Assembly (NCBI GenBank): GCA_013215825.1
Contig: JABSQN010000001.1
Span: 326,874-390,873 of the forward strand
Direction of reading: 5' to 3'
DNA: 64,000 nt
Origin: Piscirickettsiaceae bacterium
GTDB lineage: Bacteria > Pseudomonadota > Gammaproteobacteria > Nitrosococcales > Methylophagaceae
This document shows positions 10,150 to 18,805 of this stretch, in pieces. Made by a program: the position numbers and the translations under genes. Every line of letters begins with the position of its first letter. Within the stretch, counting starts at the first letter, position 1. A model generated the notes under the pieces. That model did no database searches, was not told where the DNA came from, and was given only the letters and a program-made list of their open reading frames with translations.

Positions 10150-10176
10150 AAAGGCCCTTTATAGGGCCTTTTTTGT
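10150..10176 (+). terminator. Rho-independent terminator of the OmpA-like gene
   Basis: Stem AAGGCCC/GGGCCTT around a short TTTATA loop, followed by a run of six T. It lies 24 bases after the stop of the lipoprotein gene. The mirrored A-run on the left could also let it act for the convergent DUF2927 gene. Confidence 0.9.
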
Positions 10177-10204
10177 GTTTGGAGGATAAGGAGTATAGAG
10201 GTAC

Positions 10205-11020
10205 TCAATTGAGCAAGTTAGATAAACTTTGCTCTTGTACTAACTGTTCTGAGTTTTCAATAATCTGTTGGAAGTCATTCTCAGCAATAATAGCATTAAG
10301 TAATTTTTCAACTTGAGTATCGTTCATTCCAACTTTGATACGTGGATGATAGAGTAGTTTTAATAAGACATAATCAAGACCTGATAAAAAGTCATTATGA
10401 GATTGATCATTAAAAATAGATGGAAAAACCTTATCGGAATCATTTGGCAAGCCCATTACTTGTGTGAGCTCTTCCACAACACAAGATAATAGCTTGGCGT
10501 GAGCACGAGCGCGATCAACGGGGATAATAATGGTTGCTTGTTCAATGCTACTATCTGGCGATAGAGAGAAATGAGCCAAACAAACACCGTGATGGACGAG
10601 AGCCGAAATTTGCTTTTCATCATTTAATAAAAAATCTTGTCGTAATTCGTGTTCTAAGTATTTTTCGCTCGAAAATATAATGGTAAGATTGGTGTTGGAT
10701 ACTGATGCAGGAGATATGGGAATTCCTGTAATACTGGCAAGCTGCGATAGGTGACCTTCCGTTATTTTTTGATGAAGTTCCACATCAGCAGTACGATGTT
10801 TGATGGTGTAATAAATCGGCTTATTCCACTTTCTTATCTTGCTGACAATGGTGGAGTATTCATTGTTGAGAGCAATATCTATGAAGCTATCAATTATAAA
10901 GTCGGAAGATTTCCAATGTGCTTTGTCTGCAAGGGATAATGTACTGAATGATAATAAGACGGCGAATAGAAAGTACGGTGTCTGACCGCAATATAATCTA
11001 TGTTTCCTAGTTTTTATCAT
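10205..11020 (-). CDS. DUF2927 family secreted protein
   Basis: 271 residues with an N-terminal signal peptide (hydrophobic FLFAVLLSFSTLSLA, cleavage near residue 31), so probably periplasmic. The rest matches the DUF2927 pattern: an early KWNKPIYYTI strand, a Cys-containing central segment, then CVVEELTQVMGLPNDSD, a PSIFND motif and LLKLLYHPRIKVGMN. The EE-Q-x-GL pattern resembles a degenerate metallopeptidase-like fold, but no HExxH is present. Function unknown. It converges on the OmpA-like lipoprotein, and the terminator lies between them. Confidence 0.75.
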   Translation of the reverse strand: MIKTRKHRLYCGQTPYFLFAVLLSFSTLSLADKAHWKSSDFIIDSFIDIALNNEYSTIVSKIRKWNKPIYYTIKHRTADVELHQKITEGHLSQLASITGIPISPASVSNTNLTIIFSSEKYLEHELRQDFLLNDEKQISALVHHGVCLAHFSLSPDSSIEQATIIIPVDRARAHAKLLSCVVEELTQVMGLPNDSDKVFPSIFNDQSHNDFLSGLDYVLLKLLYHPRIKVGMNDTQVEKLLNAIIAENDFQQIIENSEQLVQEQSLSNLLN

Positions 11021-11204
11021 CGGTACTTTATTTAACTCCGCTACAGGGCAATTTTTTAACCATATATCTTATATTCACGACTATGAGGATCTTCTCGTAA
11101 TCAACTGAAGATGCCGTTTAATTGAAACTCTCCCATCATTCCAGTGAAGACCGGGATTCAACAATAGTAACTCTATTGCATGCCTATATTAAATTTAAAG
11201 CTCA
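11021..11204. other. Intergenic spacer with a degenerate dispersed-repeat trace
   Basis: The spacer between two minus-strand genes holds CATCATTCCAGTGAAGACCG and GGATTCAA near 11132-11161. This resembles the GTCATTCCCGTgaaaACGGGAATcca pattern of the palindromic repeats elsewhere in the window, but only one half is well kept. No gene is seen. Confidence 0.4.
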
Positions 11205-14200
11205 TTATTCACACCTTTTCAATGCATAAGCCATATCATCAAAGGCCGCTTGAAATTCTGACAAGCCTTTACGAGCCGCATCGATATTTCTATCTTGATA
11301 CTGTAACAATAAGGCGTGTGCAATAAAGTGTAATGCTTCATGAGTCTTATCGAGTTGTTGTAATCTCTCTGATTTAAATAACTGGTCTTGCCTGGCTCGT
11401 TTTATCCAAGTACCACAGGGACAATGTTTACTGTTCATAATAGGCCAGCGTTCAATCTCTTTAGGAGGAGATTGAATATTTTTGATAAAATTCTGTTTCC
11501 AATGGTCAGCAATGAGTCTAAATAGTGTTACTTTATTTTCTTTGGTGGTTCGGTGTTTATTGCCACAGTGTTGCCATTCTTGATTAGGGCTGTAGTCCTT
11601 GAGCCATGATGGAAAGTCATCGGCAGGCATGGGTTTGGCAATGCCGTAACCTTGAACATTTTCACAGCCCATCAAAAGAAGCATTAGACCATGATTTGTG
11701 GTTTCCACACCTTCGGCAATGACGTCACGGTTAAATGAATCTGACAACCCAATAATACCATCGATAATAGCGTAGTCACTTGGATCATCTAGCATATCCC
11801 TCACAAAGCTTTGGTCTATTTTGATGATGTTGATAGGGAGACTTCTTAAATGGGTTAATGAAGAGTAACCAGTACCAAAATCATCTAATGCCACCTTGAT
11901 CCCTAATACACCTTGGCAGGTTTTGATAATAGTACTAATGGCATTCAAGTCACCTAAAGCTGAGCTTTCCAATATTTCAAGTTGTAAACATTGAGAGTCA
12001 ACAGAAGAATATGCCGTTAGGGCCTTATCCAGTTTGGCATAGAAGGTGTCTGATAATAGATGATGTGATGCTATATTCACACTCACTTCGATCTGTATAC
12101 CCTGAGAAAGCCATATCTCAAGTTGTTGTAGTGCCTGATTAATAACCCAGTCACCTATCTTAATTTCTAACTCGGTGCCCTCGATAGCCGGCAAAAAGTC
12201 TAGCGGTGGGATCCGTCCTTTTTCAGGATGGATCCAACGAATGAGGGCTTCAGCTCCAAATACATCGCCAGTGACCATATTAACTTTAGGCTGATAATAT
12301 AATTCAAATTCATTATTGGCTAAGGCCAGTTTAATTTCATCTAATTGATGATGTTTTTGAATCGTACGTTGATCATGTTCTGGATTAAATAGATGATAAC
12401 GATGCTTTCCTTCTAGTTTTGCCTGATACATTGCTTGGTCTGCATGACGCAATAAGGTATCAATGTCGCCATCATCACGGGGGTATAAGGTAATACCACT
12501 TGAGGCTGTTATTTTATGGGGATAACCTTCAATGATGTAAGGTTGTGCTAGGGCAAGATGAATTCGCTGCAAGGTCTGTTCACATTGAGAAAACGACTCA
12601 AGATCATTAAGGAGTAGGGCAAATTCATCGCCCCCTTGACGAGAGACTGTATCTTCTTCTCTTATATTGTCTGCAATACGTTTTGCGACTTCAATTAACA
12701 ATTTATCTCCCACCTCATGACCATAGTTATCATTGACGGGTTTAAAGTTATCTAAATCAAGAAAGCAAATGGCCAGCTGATTGTTCGTACGTTTGCTATG
12801 GGCTATTGCTTGCGTAAATCTATCAACAAATAAGGCGCGATTAGGCAGGCCTGTCAGCACATCGTAATGTGCCATTAAATTAAGTTGTTCTTGTTGTTTT
12901 TTACTGTTGGTAATATCGGTAAATATACCGATATAATTGACAATATTATCATGATCATCTTTTACTACTGAAATAGTGAGTAGTTCAGCATAGGTCTCTC
13001 CACTCTTTTTACGATTCCAGACTTCACCTTGCCAGTGTCCATCCTCATGAATTTGTTGCCACATAGTTTGGTAGAATTCTGGACTTTGTTTGCCCGAACT
13101 TAGCATGCGAGGATTTTTCCCTATCACCTCCTGACGACTGTAGCCTGTAATATCACTAAAGGCGGGGTTGACATCAACAATAATTATCTCAGAATCAGTA
13201 ATAGTAATGCCTTCATGGGTATCACTAAATACTTTTGCTGACAGCTGTAGTTTTTGGTCAGACTTTATCCTTTCCAGTTCGATACTTGCTCTAGCAGACA
13301 AGCTTCTCAAAAGATTAAGTGTTTGAGAGTTCTCTTCCATTGGCTTATCATCAATCAGAGCGATAATGCCTAAGATAGAGCCTTTGTCATCCTTTAGTGA
13401 AACCCCTAAATAACCTTCAGCATGCATGTCGGCTAGTAAATGGTCTTCAGGGAAAAGACGTTGAATATTAGAGGGGTAAAAACAGGTCTCCTGATTCAGG
13501 GCTATATTACATGGTGTTCCATTTAAATTATAAGAAAAGTTATCGATAATAGTATTATTAGACCAAACAGCTATTGTATTAAACAGATTGGGTGTTTTTT
13601 CGTCAATTTGGGCAATTAATGCATAACGGGTGTCTTGTGAAATGGCAAGCTGTTGAACCATCAATTGAAATATGTTTTTATCATTATCGGCCCCACTTTC
13701 TGCTAATACTCGCAGCACCTGTTCGCTTTTATGTAAGTCTGATTCTATTTTCTTATTTTGTGTTATATCTTCAGTTAGACATAAATGGCGAGGTTTACTT
13801 TTATCTTCAACATGCATTGGTGCGATTGTCATATTAATCCAGCGAATAGCGCCATCAGGTTGAATATAACGTTTTTTCATGGTGAATCCAGATGTTTCAC
13901 CAGCATTCATCTGAGTCATATTGTCTAAATTTTCTTGGACATCGTCTGGGTGAATTGTTTTTATCCAATCTAATATTCTTAGTTCTTCAACTGAACGTCC
14001 TGCCATTTGTACATAAGCAGGGTTAGCGTTAAGAATGTAGCCTGTAAGTGAATCAATCACCGCTATACCAAGAGGGGCTTCTTCAAATATTGTTTGGAAT
14101 CGAAGCTTACTTGCTAAAAGAGATTCTTCTGCACGTTTACGGGCTCCTATATCTATATCAATACAAAACATTTCTTTAGAACCATCGTTATTTGTAATCA

Positions 14201-15152
14201 TAACGTGACTTGAAAAAATATCTATATCGGTCCCATTTTTATGACGAAGTGTTAATTCAGAAGAGGGAATTTCTATATCTTCTTTTAACCATGCTTGATG
14301 TTCTGCAATGACTGCATTTTTCATATTCAATGGAATAATAAGATCTTCGAGTCGTCTTCCAATGGCTTCTTCTTGAGAGTAGCCATAGATTTTCTCGCTC
14401 GCCGCATTCCAGAATGTAACTTTACGATCCTCGTTATAACCTTGAACAGATACAGCCGACACGCCCTCAAATAAGGCCTGAAAACGTTGGTGTTCACTGA
14501 AGGCTTCTTGAGTTTTCTTTTTAATAACCTGTTCACGCTGCATTATTTCTGAATTTAATGTGTCCATAAGCTCATCGTTCTTATGTTGTAGCTGGAAACT
14601 AAGAAAAATATTTTTATTAGTACTTCTTTGGACGGAACTTAGCATTAAATAGAACAGGACAAAAGCAAGTATTAAAAAATAGGAAGTCGGTTCAGAAGAA
14701 TAGATTAAAACAAAAATAGTACTGAATAATTGGGGAATCGTGTTGGCGTAATAAGCGGGTGACCATGGTGCTAAAATAGCTGTCGCTGAAGCTATAATTC
14801 CACAGGTAAAAGCAAGAAATATGACTTTATAAGTAGTATCATCTACTGACAGATAAAATAAAGTGAAAAAAGCCCAAGAAATACCCACTAATAATGTAAG
14901 AGCAGTGAACGTATTTAACCAAGGCTTAGCATTATCAGGTGCCTTTTTCTTATATAATAAAGATAAAATAAATTTTGCGGAGGCAATACAAGATAAAGCA
15001 ACACACCATATCGTTAATAAAGTAGTATCAACAATATCAACAACAAGAAGGTAAAGAAAGGCGATAACAACAAGGTGAGTCATCGTAGAGGCGGGGGCTG
15101 TTTGAAATATTAGGCGGGCTTGTTCATTTATGATCATCCTTGAATCTATCAT
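11205..15152 (-). CDS. Membrane-bound PAS/GAF/PAS GGDEF-EAL protein with C-terminal CZB domain
   Basis: Very large (1315 residues) c-di-GMP turnover protein. Residues about 20-190 form six or so membrane helices (MASE-like sensor). Then come a PAS (about 224-345), a second PAS (about 346-470), a GAF-like domain (about 480-640), a third PAS (about 645-765), GGDEF (motif RQGGDEFALLLND near 836), EAL (GAEALIRW near 966 and DDFGTGYSS near 1090, then EGVET) and a CZB-type zinc-binding bundle (about 1205-1315: DHWK, HCPCGTWI, HEALHFIAH). Both catalytic motifs are intact, so it may make and cleave c-di-GMP. GGAAG stands before the start. From the GAF domain to the end it is a close paralogue of the protein at 19175-23248. 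CZB domains sense zinc or hypochlorous acid in other proteins. Confidence 0.93.
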   Translation of the reverse strand: MIDSRMIINEQARLIFQTAPASTMTHLVVIAFLYLLVVDIVDTTLLTIWCVALSCIASAKFILSLLYKKKAPDNAKPWLNTFTALTLLVGISWAFFTLFYLSVDDTTYKVIFLAFTCGIIASATAILAPWSPAYYANTIPQLFSTIFVLIYSSEPTSYFLILAFVLFYLMLSSVQRSTNKNIFLSFQLQHKNDELMDTLNSEIMQREQVIKKKTQEAFSEHQRFQALFEGVSAVSVQGYNEDRKVTFWNAASEKIYGYSQEEAIGRRLEDLIIPLNMKNAVIAEHQAWLKEDIEIPSSELTLRHKNGTDIDIFSSHVMITNNDGSKEMFCIDIDIGARKRAEESLLASKLRFQTIFEEAPLGIAVIDSLTGYILNANPAYVQMAGRSVEELRILDWIKTIHPDDVQENLDNMTQMNAGETSGFTMKKRYIQPDGAIRWINMTIAPMHVEDKSKPRHLCLTEDITQNKKIESDLHKSEQVLRVLAESGADNDKNIFQLMVQQLAISQDTRYALIAQIDEKTPNLFNTIAVWSNNTIIDNFSYNLNGTPCNIALNQETCFYPSNIQRLFPEDHLLADMHAEGYLGVSLKDDKGSILGIIALIDDKPMEENSQTLNLLRSLSARASIELERIKSDQKLQLSAKVFSDTHEGITITDSEIIIVDVNPAFSDITGYSRQEVIGKNPRMLSSGKQSPEFYQTMWQQIHEDGHWQGEVWNRKKSGETYAELLTISVVKDDHDNIVNYIGIFTDITNSKKQQEQLNLMAHYDVLTGLPNRALFVDRFTQAIAHSKRTNNQLAICFLDLDNFKPVNDNYGHEVGDKLLIEVAKRIADNIREEDTVSRQGGDEFALLLNDLESFSQCEQTLQRIHLALAQPYIIEGYPHKITASSGITLYPRDDGDIDTLLRHADQAMYQAKLEGKHRYHLFNPEHDQRTIQKHHQLDEIKLALANNEFELYYQPKVNMVTGDVFGAEALIRWIHPEKGRIPPLDFLPAIEGTELEIKIGDWVINQALQQLEIWLSQGIQIEVSVNIASHHLLSDTFYAKLDKALTAYSSVDSQCLQLEILESSALGDLNAISTIIKTCQGVLGIKVALDDFGTGYSSLTHLRSLPINIIKIDQSFVRDMLDDPSDYAIIDGIIGLSDSFNRDVIAEGVETTNHGLMLLLMGCENVQGYGIAKPMPADDFPSWLKDYSPNQEWQHCGNKHRTTKENKVTLFRLIADHWKQNFIKNIQSPPKEIERWPIMNSKHCPCGTWIKRARQDQLFKSERLQQLDKTHEALHFIAHALLLQYQDRNIDAARKGLSEFQAAFDDMAYALKRCE

Positions 15153-15395
15153 GATTCTTCCATATTTAGAGCATTAAGTTTAACCTTACATTAGAATTAA
15201 TTTAAACTCAAATAGTATCAATGAGATCAGATATAAAGACACTTCCAGTCAGGTTTTTGAAAAAAAGTGAGTGTTAGCTTGTGAGGCTGGAAGAAAAACT
15301 GAATTGCCGTGGATCTACTTGGCACGATTCCAACGTCATAAAATATCTATTTTCATATTCACGGGTGACTGCATATCATTGCGACTATGCCTCGC
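15153..15395. other. Intergenic region with a short repeat shared with 31.8 kb
   Basis: AT-rich spacer between two minus-strand genes. GAGTGTTAGCTTG..AGGCTGG.AG.AAAA at 15269-15297 recurs at 31793-31821 next to the tRNA gene. No open frame or other recognised feature. Confidence 0.4.
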
Positions 15396-15641
15396 TCAGC
15401 CATAATAATCGCTGTTTTGGTGGTGTGATAACATTTTCTGAAAGTACAGCGTAATATATACTTCCTTCCTGTCATCGGGGTGGACAATAGCTTTATCTAG
15501 TGTTGTACGCGCCAGCATATTTAGGTTCTTACATATTTTAAAATAGTCAGAATTTATCACCTCTAAAGCGACATGATTAGTACTACTTTCATCTGATAAA
15601 AAGCCAACATCATTGAATTTGGATTTATTATTAGCGTTCAT
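15396..15641 (-). CDS. Small hypothetical protein
   Basis: 81 residues, preceded by GGAAG eight bases before the ATG, which supports translation. It has no signal peptide or membrane helix. The middle (LARTTLDKAIVHPDDRKEVYITLYFQKMLSHHQ) looks like the amphipathic first helices of a larger helical domain and the protein ends abruptly after SDYYG, so it may be a truncated remnant of a longer gene. I do not recognise the family. It stands alone between the large c-di-GMP gene and the divergent acRAF-like cassette. Confidence 0.4.
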   Translation of the reverse strand: MNANNKSKFNDVGFLSDESSTNHVALEVINSDYFKICKNLNMLARTTLDKAIVHPDDRKEVYITLYFQKMLSHHQNSDYYG

Positions 15642-15818
15642 AATAGTTACTTCCGCTTTTGATATTAATTTCTGTTGCTATCGTCATCTGGTGATGACAC
15701 AGCATAATAATTTTGACCTTACATCGATCATAACACAACTAAAAACACACACTTCTTGACATTACCAAACAAGTATGAGTTACTTAGGTTGAGGCTGTCC
15801 TTTTTTAGGAGGTATGTC
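15642..15818. promoter_or_regulatory. Divergent promoter region upstream of the acRAF-like cassette
   Basis: The only upstream space for the six-gene plus-strand cassette. A possible sigma70 element is TTGACA at about 15754-15759 with TTACTT 18 bases further on, close to the AGGAGG ribosome binding site at 15808-15813; the -10 is weak. The opposite strand must hold the promoter for the 81-residue gene. Confidence 0.3.
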
Positions 15819-16202
15819 ATGGGCTGGAGAGAGAAAACAAAAGATCAAACCTATTCCGATGATGAGATTGAGGCTCGTTTAACAGCTGAACTTCCCCACT
15901 GGTATCTTGAAAATGGGTGGATACGGCGTAAATATAAAACCAGTAGTTGGAAAAGTACATTAATGATTGTGACTACTGTTGGACATTTAGCTGAGGCAGC
16001 ATTCCATCATCCTGATATGAGTCTATCTTATGCCTTTGTGATTGTTAAGTTAACTAATCATGCTGCAAAAGGTGTTACGAATAAAGATTTTGAATTAGCT
16101 CGTAAAATTGAAGATGTCATTATGTGGCAACCTGGTAAGGAAGGTGGCTCGCTTGTTGGTACACCTGATGATCCTCGATTTAAATACATTAAATATGACT
16201 AA
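15819..16202 (+). CDS. Pterin-4a-carbinolamine dehydratase-like protein (acRAF-type RuBisCO assembly factor candidate)
   Basis: 127 residues of PCD/DCoH fold. The core motif is kept as AEAAFHHPDMSLSYAFVIV, followed by KLTNHAAKGVTNKDFELARKIE, matching the HHP and TH..G+t..D..LA pattern of PCDs. An AGGAGG site five bases before the ATG at 15819 fixes the start. True PCDs recycle tetrahydrobiopterin for aromatic amino acid hydroxylases, but no hydroxylase is nearby. Together with the DUF6494 and ferritin-like genes that follow, it resembles the alpha-carboxysome PCD-like protein (acRAF), reported to help RuBisCO assembly. No RuBisCO or shell gene is in the window, so this role is inferred. Confidence 0.75.
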   Translation: MGWREKTKDQTYSDDEIEARLTAELPHWYLENGWIRRKYKTSSWKSTLMIVTTVGHLAEAAFHHPDMSLSYAFVIVKLTNHAAKGVTNKDFELARKIEDVIMWQPGKEGGSLVGTPDDPRFKYIKYD

Positions 16203-16250
16203 GGCAGCAATAGTAATATTCCGTAAATTTAGATTTATAAGGAGAACGTT

Positions 16251-16457
16251 ATGAATGATGATACCTTGAATATGGAAGTTAGAAAATATCTCAAAAAAGT
16301 TGGGATTACATCTCAACGTGAAATCGAACATGCTGTTTTGAGAGCAGTTGAGAGTGGCCTTTTGAATGGTGCAGAGACATTAGAAGTACAGATGACTCTC
16401 TCAGTGCCTGTCTTGAATATAGACCTTACAATTGATGGCCAAATAGCACTGGAGTAA
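16251..16457 (+). CDS. DUF6494 family small protein
   Basis: 68 residues, with AAGGAGA seven bases before the ATG. The pattern NMEVRKYLKKVGITSQREIE, followed by AVLRAVESGLLNGAETL and a hydrophobic beta-like tail, matches the small DUF6494 proteins often found with the PCD-like gene in autotroph loci. The first half looks like a helix-turn-helix-sized helical unit, but DNA binding is not shown. It lies 48 bases after the acRAF-like gene and 64 before the ferritin-like gene, likely one transcript. Confidence 0.65.
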   Translation: MNDDTLNMEVRKYLKKVGITSQREIEHAVLRAVESGLLNGAETLEVQMTLSVPVLNIDLTIDGQIALE

Positions 16458-16521
16458 CAGTAGATAACCACTTAACACTTAACACTTAACAATAGCCGTG
16501 TTTTGAAAAAGGAAATTTATT

Positions 16522-16965
16522 ATGACTGAATTTAATTTTGATACAGAAGCCGTTATCGGGGTATTAAATGAAATTCTTGAAACGGAATTAGCAGGCGTAG
16601 TTCGCTACTGCCACTATTCATTAATGGTTTTTGGTTATGGACGTATTCCGATTGTTTCGTGGATGCGAAGTCAGGCCGATGAATCATTATTACATGCACA
16701 TGAAGCAGGCGAATTGATCACTCATCTAGAGCATCATCCATCACTGGGTATTGGTCCATTACTTGAAACGCATAAACATGATGTCGGAGACATATTACGT
16801 GAATCGTTAGATCATGAGTTGTTGGCATTATCTGCCTACCATCGGTTATTGAGGCTTGTGGATGGGAAAAACGTGTTATTGGAAGAATATGCTCGACGTT
16901 TGATTTCCCAAGAAGAAATGCATGTTGGCGAAGTGCGTAAAATGTTAAGAAGACCAGGTGAATAA
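16522..16965 (+). CDS. Bacterioferritin/ferritin-like diiron protein
   Basis: 147 residues predicted as a four-helix ferritin-like bundle. Candidate diiron ligands are E22 (ETELAGVVRYCHY), E54/H58 (ADESLLHAHEAGEL), a Glu in LDHELLALSAYHR, and an intact ExxH in SQEEMHVGEV. The second-helix pair is spaced ExxxH instead of the ExxH of bacterioferritin, and the haem-ligand Met region cannot be recognised with confidence. It is not a normal-length bacterioferritin (about 158), but it matches short versions seen beside PCD-like genes in carboxysome loci. Its stop overlaps the next start (TAATG). Confidence 0.8.
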   Translation: MTEFNFDTEAVIGVLNEILETELAGVVRYCHYSLMVFGYGRIPIVSWMRSQADESLLHAHEAGELITHLEHHPSLGIGPLLETHKHDVGDILRESLDHELLALSAYHRLLRLVDGKNVLLEEYARRLISQEEMHVGEVRKMLRRPGE

Positions 16966-17342
16966 TGGATGTTGATGCGTCACTTAATGTGTTTGGTGAA
17001 CCACTAGAGTCATGTGGCGGGGAGCCTATTACGGGTTTTTTACGCGATGGTTGTTGTAATACTAGTGATGCTGATATTGGTTCCCATACGGTTTGTATTG
17101 AAGTCACAAAAGAATTTCTTGAGTATTCTCGTTTTAGGGGCAATGATTTATCTACGCCAGTGCCAGAATTTAATTTCCCAGGATTGAGGCCAGATAACAG
17201 ATGGTGTCTATGTGCACAACGCTGGCTTGAGGCATATAAACAAGATATGGCACCGAGAGTGTTTCTGACAAGAACACATCAAAAAGCACTCGATATTATT
17301 CCAATTGAGCTATTAAAGGCTCATGCTGCAGACTTAAATTAA
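16965..17342 (+). CDS. DUF2237 family protein
   Basis: 125 residues matching the DUF2237 family closely: NVFGEPLESC, TGFLRDGCCNT, GSHTVCIEVTKEFLEYSRFRGNDLSTP, then DNRWCLCAQRWLEAY and a final IPIELLKAHA. The several conserved Cys (CGG, GCC, WCLC) suggest metal or redox chemistry, but the function is unknown. Its ATG overlaps the ferritin-like stop by one base, so translation is coupled. Confidence 0.85.
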   Translation: MDVDASLNVFGEPLESCGGEPITGFLRDGCCNTSDADIGSHTVCIEVTKEFLEYSRFRGNDLSTPVPEFNFPGLRPDNRWCLCAQRWLEAYKQDMAPRVFLTRTHQKALDIIPIELLKAHAADLN

Positions 17343-17372
17343 GGCCTTAAGGAGTCGAATTAAGGATATGTT

Positions 17373-17738
17373 ATGCACCTTGACCATACAATTGTTCCAG
17401 CCAAAGATAGCGTAACAACCGCTGCATTTTATGCTGATATCCTAGGACTAACTAATCTAGGGCATTATGAGCATTTTGACGCAGTGCTCATTGATGACCA
17501 TCTAAAGTTATTGTTTAATCAAAAACAAGAGTTTGAGTCTCGACATTATGCTTTTATCGTGACTGAACAAGAATATGACCAAATATTCACCAGAATAAAA
17601 AAGAACCCTACAATTACTTTTGGTGATAGCCCGGCTGATAGAGCAAATAAACAAGTTTATATATCAGACGGTAGGCAAGGATTTTATTTCGACGATGAAA
17701 ATGGACATATTTTGGAAGTGATTAAACTGATCCAATAA
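17373..17738 (+). CDS. VOC (glyoxalase/bleomycin resistance) family protein
   Basis: 121 residues with the paired beta-alpha-beta-beta-beta modules of the vicinal oxygen chelate fold. MHLDHTIVPAKDS places a first metal-ligand His at the N-terminus, HYAFIVTEQEYDQIF starts the second module, and GQGFYFDDENGHILEVIKL is the usual last strand with its Glu ligand. Substrate unknown. It lies 30 bases after the DUF2237 gene with its own AAGGA site. Confidence 0.85.
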   Translation: MHLDHTIVPAKDSVTTAAFYADILGLTNLGHYEHFDAVLIDDHLKLLFNQKQEFESRHYAFIVTEQEYDQIFTRIKKNPTITFGDSPADRANKQVYISDGRQGFYFDDENGHILEVIKLIQ

Positions 17739-17767
17739 GAATCAGTCTAACTATTATGGTGGTTATG

Positions 17768-18682
17768 ATGAAGCACTTTCTGATAACGGGTGGCACTGGG
17801 CTAATTGGTTCCGCTTTATGTAAACATCTGATTAACCAAGATCATCAGGTCACAGTACTGAGCCGCACCCCCAAAAAGGTCACATCAAAATGTGGTCAAC
17901 AGGTTAAAGGCATTAAATACCTAACAGAGATAAGTACTGACACACAAATTGATATTGTGATTAATCTCGCAGGTGAACCGATAGCCGATAGCCGTTGGAC
18001 TAAAAAACGTAAGGCCGTATTAGAAATGAGTCGAATTGATCTAACTCGTAATCTGGTGGACTGGCTGAATCATCGTCAAAAAAAACCGGAGTGCCTAATT
18101 AGCGGTTCAGCCATTGGTTGGTATGGTGATCGTGGCAACTCAATTTTGACCGAACAAAGTAGCTATCACGATGAATATACTCATCAGTTGTGTGATGCGT
18201 GGGAACGGGAAGCTCTACATGCAAAACAACATGGTATACGTGTATGTATTGCTAGAACAGGTTTAGTATTGGCGTCAAAAGGTGGCTTCTTACAGAAAAT
18301 GCTATTGCCATTTAAATTGGGTTTAGGGGGACGGTTGGGTGATGGGCAACAGTTTATGTCATGGATTCATATTTCGGACATGGTCAATTTTCTGGAATTT
18401 CTAGCATTAAACGTCCAGTTAGAAGGCATATTTAATGCGTGTTCACCATCTCCTGTTACAAATAGAACATTTACGCAGACACTGGCGCAACAACTTCACC
18501 GTCCTGCTTTTTTACCCTTGCCAGCATGGATCTTAAACATAATCCTTGGAGAAATGTCGTGTCTTTTATTGAAAGGACAACGGGCATTACCTAAAAAAGC
18601 ACAGGCTATGGGATTCCAGTTTCACTATACTGATTTCAATGTAGCATTACCTAATATAATCAATAGGAAAAAAGGCATCTAA
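17768..18682 (+). CDS. TIGR01777 family SDR-type epimerase/oxidoreductase (YfcH-like)
   Basis: 304 residues. The Rossmann nucleotide-binding motif ITGGTGLIGSALCKHL is at the N-terminus. NLAGEPIADSRWTKKRK and SGSAIGWYGDRG are family signatures, with the active-site YxxxK replaced as usual in this family. The C-terminal DUF1731-like part includes PLPAWILNIILGEMSCLLLKGQRALPKKA. Three in-frame ATGs (17756, 17765, 17768) are possible; I chose the last because homologues begin directly before the first beta strand. Last gene of the cassette. An IS30-type transposase remnant begins at its stop codon. Confidence 0.88.
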   Translation: MKHFLITGGTGLIGSALCKHLINQDHQVTVLSRTPKKVTSKCGQQVKGIKYLTEISTDTQIDIVINLAGEPIADSRWTKKRKAVLEMSRIDLTRNLVDWLNHRQKKPECLISGSAIGWYGDRGNSILTEQSSYHDEYTHQLCDAWEREALHAKQHGIRVCIARTGLVLASKGGFLQKMLLPFKLGLGGRLGDGQQFMSWIHISDMVNFLEFLALNVQLEGIFNACSPSPVTNRTFTQTLAQQLHRPAFLPLPAWILNIILGEMSCLLLKGQRALPKKAQAMGFQFHYTDFNVALPNIINRKKGI

Positions 18683-18805
18683 CTACGAAATAGTGCTACT
18701 GGTCTTTCAAAGTTTAGTATCATTCTAGGACGATCATTGAGGCGTCGAGCGACCGCATTTAGTTTGCTTGTGAGTAACCTGATAAATCTGTTCCCTTGGG
18801 AAAAA
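18679..18805 (-). pseudogene. IS30-family transposase C-terminal remnant
   Basis: Read on the minus strand, the stretch gives FPKGTDLSGYSQ in one frame and then, after a frameshift, LNAVARRLNDRPRM followed by ILNFERPVALFRS and a stop. This is the C-terminal signature of IS30 transposases (FP+GTD....s......lN.RPR..l.f..P). Only about 40 codons survive. The stop codon overlaps the SDR stop on the other strand by four bases. No inverted repeats are recognised. Confidence 0.8.
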
